DNA of 64,000 nucleotides from Atherix ibis. Taxonomy: Eukaryota; Arthropoda; Insecta; Diptera; Athericidae. Within the stretch, counting starts at the first letter, position 1. Each line of letters begins with the position of its first letter. Positions 60,681 through 64,000 of this stretch are shown here, in pieces. The position numbers were made by a program, and so were the translations under genes. The notes beneath the pieces were generated by a model. That model had not been told where the DNA came from. It searched no databases and was given only the letters and a program-made list of their open reading frames with translations. The stretch spans positions 111,100,267 to 111,164,266 of the forward strand of contig OY282605.1 in assembly GCA_958298945.1 (NCBI GenBank). The letters are read 5' to 3'.

Positions 60681-63600
60681 TAACATGAAAAAAAAATGAT
60701 TTCTTCGAATTGGAAATAATTATTATATTATAAATTTTTAGGTTTGAATAGAAATAATTATAATTACTATGTTTAAGACTCAATTACTTGAAAGTGTAAA
60801 GAATATCTTTTGTTTACATAAAAAATCACACATGAAATTTGTCCGACCACAATCGTCACAATGAATTTATATACAAACAATTATGATCACTTGTTTCTTG
60901 TCAATTTTTTCATTATTTCCATTTTTCTTATAATTGAAAACTTTGAGAAAATTTAGTATTGACCAGCTAGAAAAAGCAAGTTTCCCACTCAAAAGTGTAT
61001 GTTTGAGTACAAACTATAAAAAATACTTTAGAATACCAATTGGTGGTTAAGTTCAATTGCATGAAAATATTAATAATAGCGAAATTTCTATTCCATAATT
61101 CAACTAGAAGTACAATGATTCTCTATGAAGTGATCTGCTATTAATTTCGCTAACAAAGAAAAGTGCCAAGAGAGAAATGTGAAAAACAGTGAAAGGATGA
61201 TCCTGTGTCCTAGGATAAGTGCACATACCCTTTTCAGATATACATAAGTATAAATCTAAATAAAAGCGCACTCTTCGTATTTTTGTATAGGATATGTGCT
61301 TACATGGCAAAACAACGGACTATGCAATTCCATTTTTCTGGATTATATTCTAAGTTCAAACAAATTTTTAAATTACTTAATCAATATTCTTATAAATAAT
61401 TTTCTTTGAATTATATACAATTTTACAATGTAAATTTCTGGAATAATTTTGTACTGACTTTTTTTATGATTCATTTTTTTGTTTCATATTTTTTTCTAGC
61501 ACATATTGTTCGAACTATGATATATTTACGAGTAGCTTATACTTAAAAGAACTAAAACATTTCAAGAAATTTACTTATTAATTTAATCTTAAATGATATA
61601 ATTAATAAAATAGCGCGCAACAGAAATACAACTAAAAGCATAAATGTGAAAAATACTATTCTGCATTGGAAGAAAATAAAATAAAAATATTTCTTTAATT
61701 TAGCACGTTTATAAGCAAAATTTATTATAAATAAAATTGACTTGATTTACTACATAATTTTATAGAAAATTTGACACTTTCAAATAATGAATTCAACTAA
61801 ATATTTCTCTTAGCTGTGTGATTAAATTAAATTTGTCCTCGAAATTTAACTGTTAAAAGATTTGCTTTTCTGGCTATTACAATATGGAAAGACGAGCGTT
61901 GAAAAAATTCTTTATTAAATTCATTTCTGTCCTATACATATATTTTTATACTGATTTCTGTTGTCGTTGTCCTGTGACTTTACGATGTCCTTTTAATCTT
62001 GGCATTCCAATTATATTAAAAAATAATTTATAAAAACAGAATAAATTGGTGAGAAATAGGACAAAATACAGAATGAAATGGAGTTAACTTAAAAAAGCAT
62101 AGAATAATAAAGAATAAAAGAAAAGAAGGACCTTAAAAATGACACAATTTTCTAAAGATTAAATGGCGTTCAAAATACTAAAAGGACAGTGGTTGCTACA
62201 GAAACTTTTTTCCCTTATCAGAGAAACTGTGTAGGCTGGTCGATCTTGTTGAAGAGGATATCACGTAATAAATTCATGACAAACGAATTCATTCTTGACA
62301 AAGTTCCTAACGCACAATTTTCCTTTTTTCATTTTCATTTCATTTTTTATAAAGTCCCCTAGACGAGTACGCCGGCAAAATGGCCGTATCATACAATCAT
62401 CCATGGTCAAATTGGAAATCGATGGCACGTGCTTTTAGTGTTGTGGATGTCTTAACAGAAAACCAAAAATTCTTTAGAGAAGAAAAAAGGAAAAACCGAA
62501 GTGGCAACGCCAGATCGGGTTGTAAATATCATTAAAAAAGGGAAAAATGGTAAACTTGAAAATTCATGGAAAAGGGGAAGATTGAAAAATATTTTGCAGT
62601 TACGCTTTGATTTACCTGACTCGGTAATGGGAATAGGAAGCCTGGTTATCAACAAGAAAAAAAATTTTATCGCAGAAAAGTGTACATGAAGAAAAAACCA
62701 GGAAGCACTTGAAATGGGGTGATTGCTAACAGGACTTTATACTGAAAACGCGTTAATTTATTTCTGCTATCGTCGCCTAAAAAGCCACTATGGAAGCTTT
62801 CCACTTCCGCCCGCAGAACATCATATCTATTCAGAAGGTTGTTCCACCACTTAAACTTCTACTTTTCTATGATAATTATATCTATTTTCAAAGAAGTTAC
62901 TGTAAATTAATTTGATTTTGTATTTTATAAAGAAGGCATCTGACTGACACCAATAGTGGTAGACTCGATTTATTATTTAGTACGTTTTACTTTTTTCAAA
63001 GACATGAAACGAATTTGCTTTTTTCTGATAGTTTTTGTTTGTTAGAAACCAGTTTTCCTATTGAGCAGTTCTTAAAGGAAATTTGAAAAAAGACAATGTT
63101 TTTGTTTTCATGCCTTATGTACCCTGGAATGGAGGTTTTAATTCAACAAAAATCCACTTTTTCAAGTAGGAATGATTGATAATCAAATTATGCAAGAACA
63201 TTATTTGTGTCGTAAAAAATTTTTACTACCCACATTTTCAGTAGTATTTTAACAATTAAATGGTCTCCATTTCGTCTCTTAATCTTTTTCTCAATAAACT
63301 TTTCTATTTTTGCTTAAAAAAATTGAACTTTGTTAAAAAGACGTTTAAAATTCTTATAGTCGTTTGGAACTGCTTTTGAAAATTTTATGATCAATTACAC
63401 TCACAAAACAAAACTCAATAAAATTCACTTGTACAGCCATTTTTATGCTGCTTTTAGTTTGTTTCAAAAATTAATTATTTATTAATTTTTGTTTATTTTT
63501 CTTTACGATGCTCTTACTTAAAATGCTGTATAAACAGAAATGATCAACTTTTTAATGGTTAAGCAGAAGTCTGGTTTTATCAGTTTTATCGTAGATACAA

Positions 63601-63723
63601 ATAATATATTGTTACAAGCAAGTATGAAGAAGAAACAATGTTTATGATAAAAAGCAATTTGTGTTATTGTAAAAACGTGATGTCATGATGTTGATGGTTA
63701 AAGAAATCCGTTGAAACTACTGG

Positions 63724-63975
63724 ATGAATAGCGAGAGCTCTGTATCGTCTGACTGGCCAACTACCAACCATGCAGTCTACTCCACATCCTTAGCGAAATT
63801 CTGGCTCTTACCAATAACTTTTCATTTAGAAATCATGTACACTCTAACCGGGCAGTCTTATTTTTCATGGGAATTTGAGCAAACCCGAAATTTATTTACG
63901 ATTAATATTCCGCCAAGTGTGGAGCTTTTTGATCCAACAATTACGTTTTCAAGTCCCAAATTTAAACCTGATTAA
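63724..63975 (+). CDS. Uncharacterised 83-codon frame near the window end
   Basis: Begins MNSESSVSSDWPTTNHAVYS and ends at TAA 63973-63975. Base composition is more balanced than the surroundings. I recognise no domain; a Phe/Trp-rich middle (SYFSWEFEQTRNLF) is followed by a Pro/Ser-rich end. It could be a small exon or part of an old repeat. No promoter, splice or neighbouring evidence supports it. Confidence 0.15.
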   Translation: MNSESSVSSDWPTTNHAVYSTSLAKFWLLPITFHLEIMYTLTGQSYFSWEFEQTRNLFTINIPPSVELFDPTITFSSPKFKPD

Positions 63976-64000
63976 AGAAATACTTCGGTCATCATATAAA

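Larger units (their letters stand above)
58041..64000. other. Unique AT-rich DNA, no confirmed gene
   Basis: No transposon or RNA gene recognised. A GC-richer patch occurs at 60460-60680 and an unexplained frame at 63724-63975 (separate entries). TACGAGTA/TACTCGTA octamers occur near 58772, 58955, 59819 and 61529. Confidence 0.45.

Noticed and set aside
1..64000. CRISPR arrays, operons, rRNA or bacterial/phage content
   Set aside because: No regularly spaced repeats, ribosome binding sites or prokaryotic genes; all recognisable coding sequence belongs to insect transposons.

Overview
This 64 kb window is AT-rich eukaryotic DNA, almost certainly from an insect and probably from a fly (Diptera). 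The evidence is its content: many mariner/Tc1-type DNA transposons, 5'-truncated jockey-type and other non-LTR retrotransposon relics, a very AT-rich background, and short ORFs only. I found no intact host gene, tRNA, rRNA, CRISPR array or operon. The window reads as intergenic or long-intron DNA that has collected transposons. The species assignment is inference.

Layout. 0-6.4 kb: a non-LTR 3'-coding scrap (about 230-405), an internally deleted mellifera-like mariner with intact ends and TA duplications (656-1517, minus), a unique AT-rich stretch, and an almost complete irritans-type mariner (5137-6416, plus; one stop and one frameshift). 6.4-15 kb: an old mariner relic (7859-8771, minus), a Tc1/mariner-superfamily relic (12345-12945, minus) interrupted by a 14-G run, and a 5'-truncated mellifera-type mariner (13366-14335, minus). 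That last element carries a 165-bp patch copied from about 4.4 kb upstream, set between two identical 79-bp copies of its own sequence. 15-22.6 kb: a Mos1-like (mauritiana) mariner with a perfect internal 33-bp palindrome (16349-17656), a mariner with 28-bp ends (19739-21010), and a possible non-autonomous element with terminal inverted repeats (21866-22558).

22.6-46 kb: an old mariner (26871-27884), a 5'-truncated jockey-type LINE with poly(A) tail and a 12-bp target-site duplication (30193-30807, minus), a second copy of the 7.8-kb mariner family (32681-33440), a 162-bp hairpin with 73-bp arms (35126-35287), a decayed jockey RT (36270-36760), a non-LTR relic with an RNase H domain (41482-42490, minus), a Tc1-like C-terminal relic (42697-42965), a GC-elevated promoter-like island (about 44580-45120) and another LINE scrap (45895-46112). 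46-64 kb: complex inverted repeats (47551-47660 and 53643-53758), a Tc1-like relic with a tandem duplication (51935-52632), a mellifera-like mariner relic (57295-58040) and otherwise unique AT-rich DNA.

Nothing here works as a multi-gene system; the transposases are all broken. The most informative signals are structural: repeated fold-back (inverted) duplications with 4-16 bp loops, two of them plus/minus/plus triplets, and one templated insertion with flanking duplication. They suggest template-switching or break-repair mutation at this locus. The octamer TACGAGTA/TACTCGTA is also strongly over-represented.
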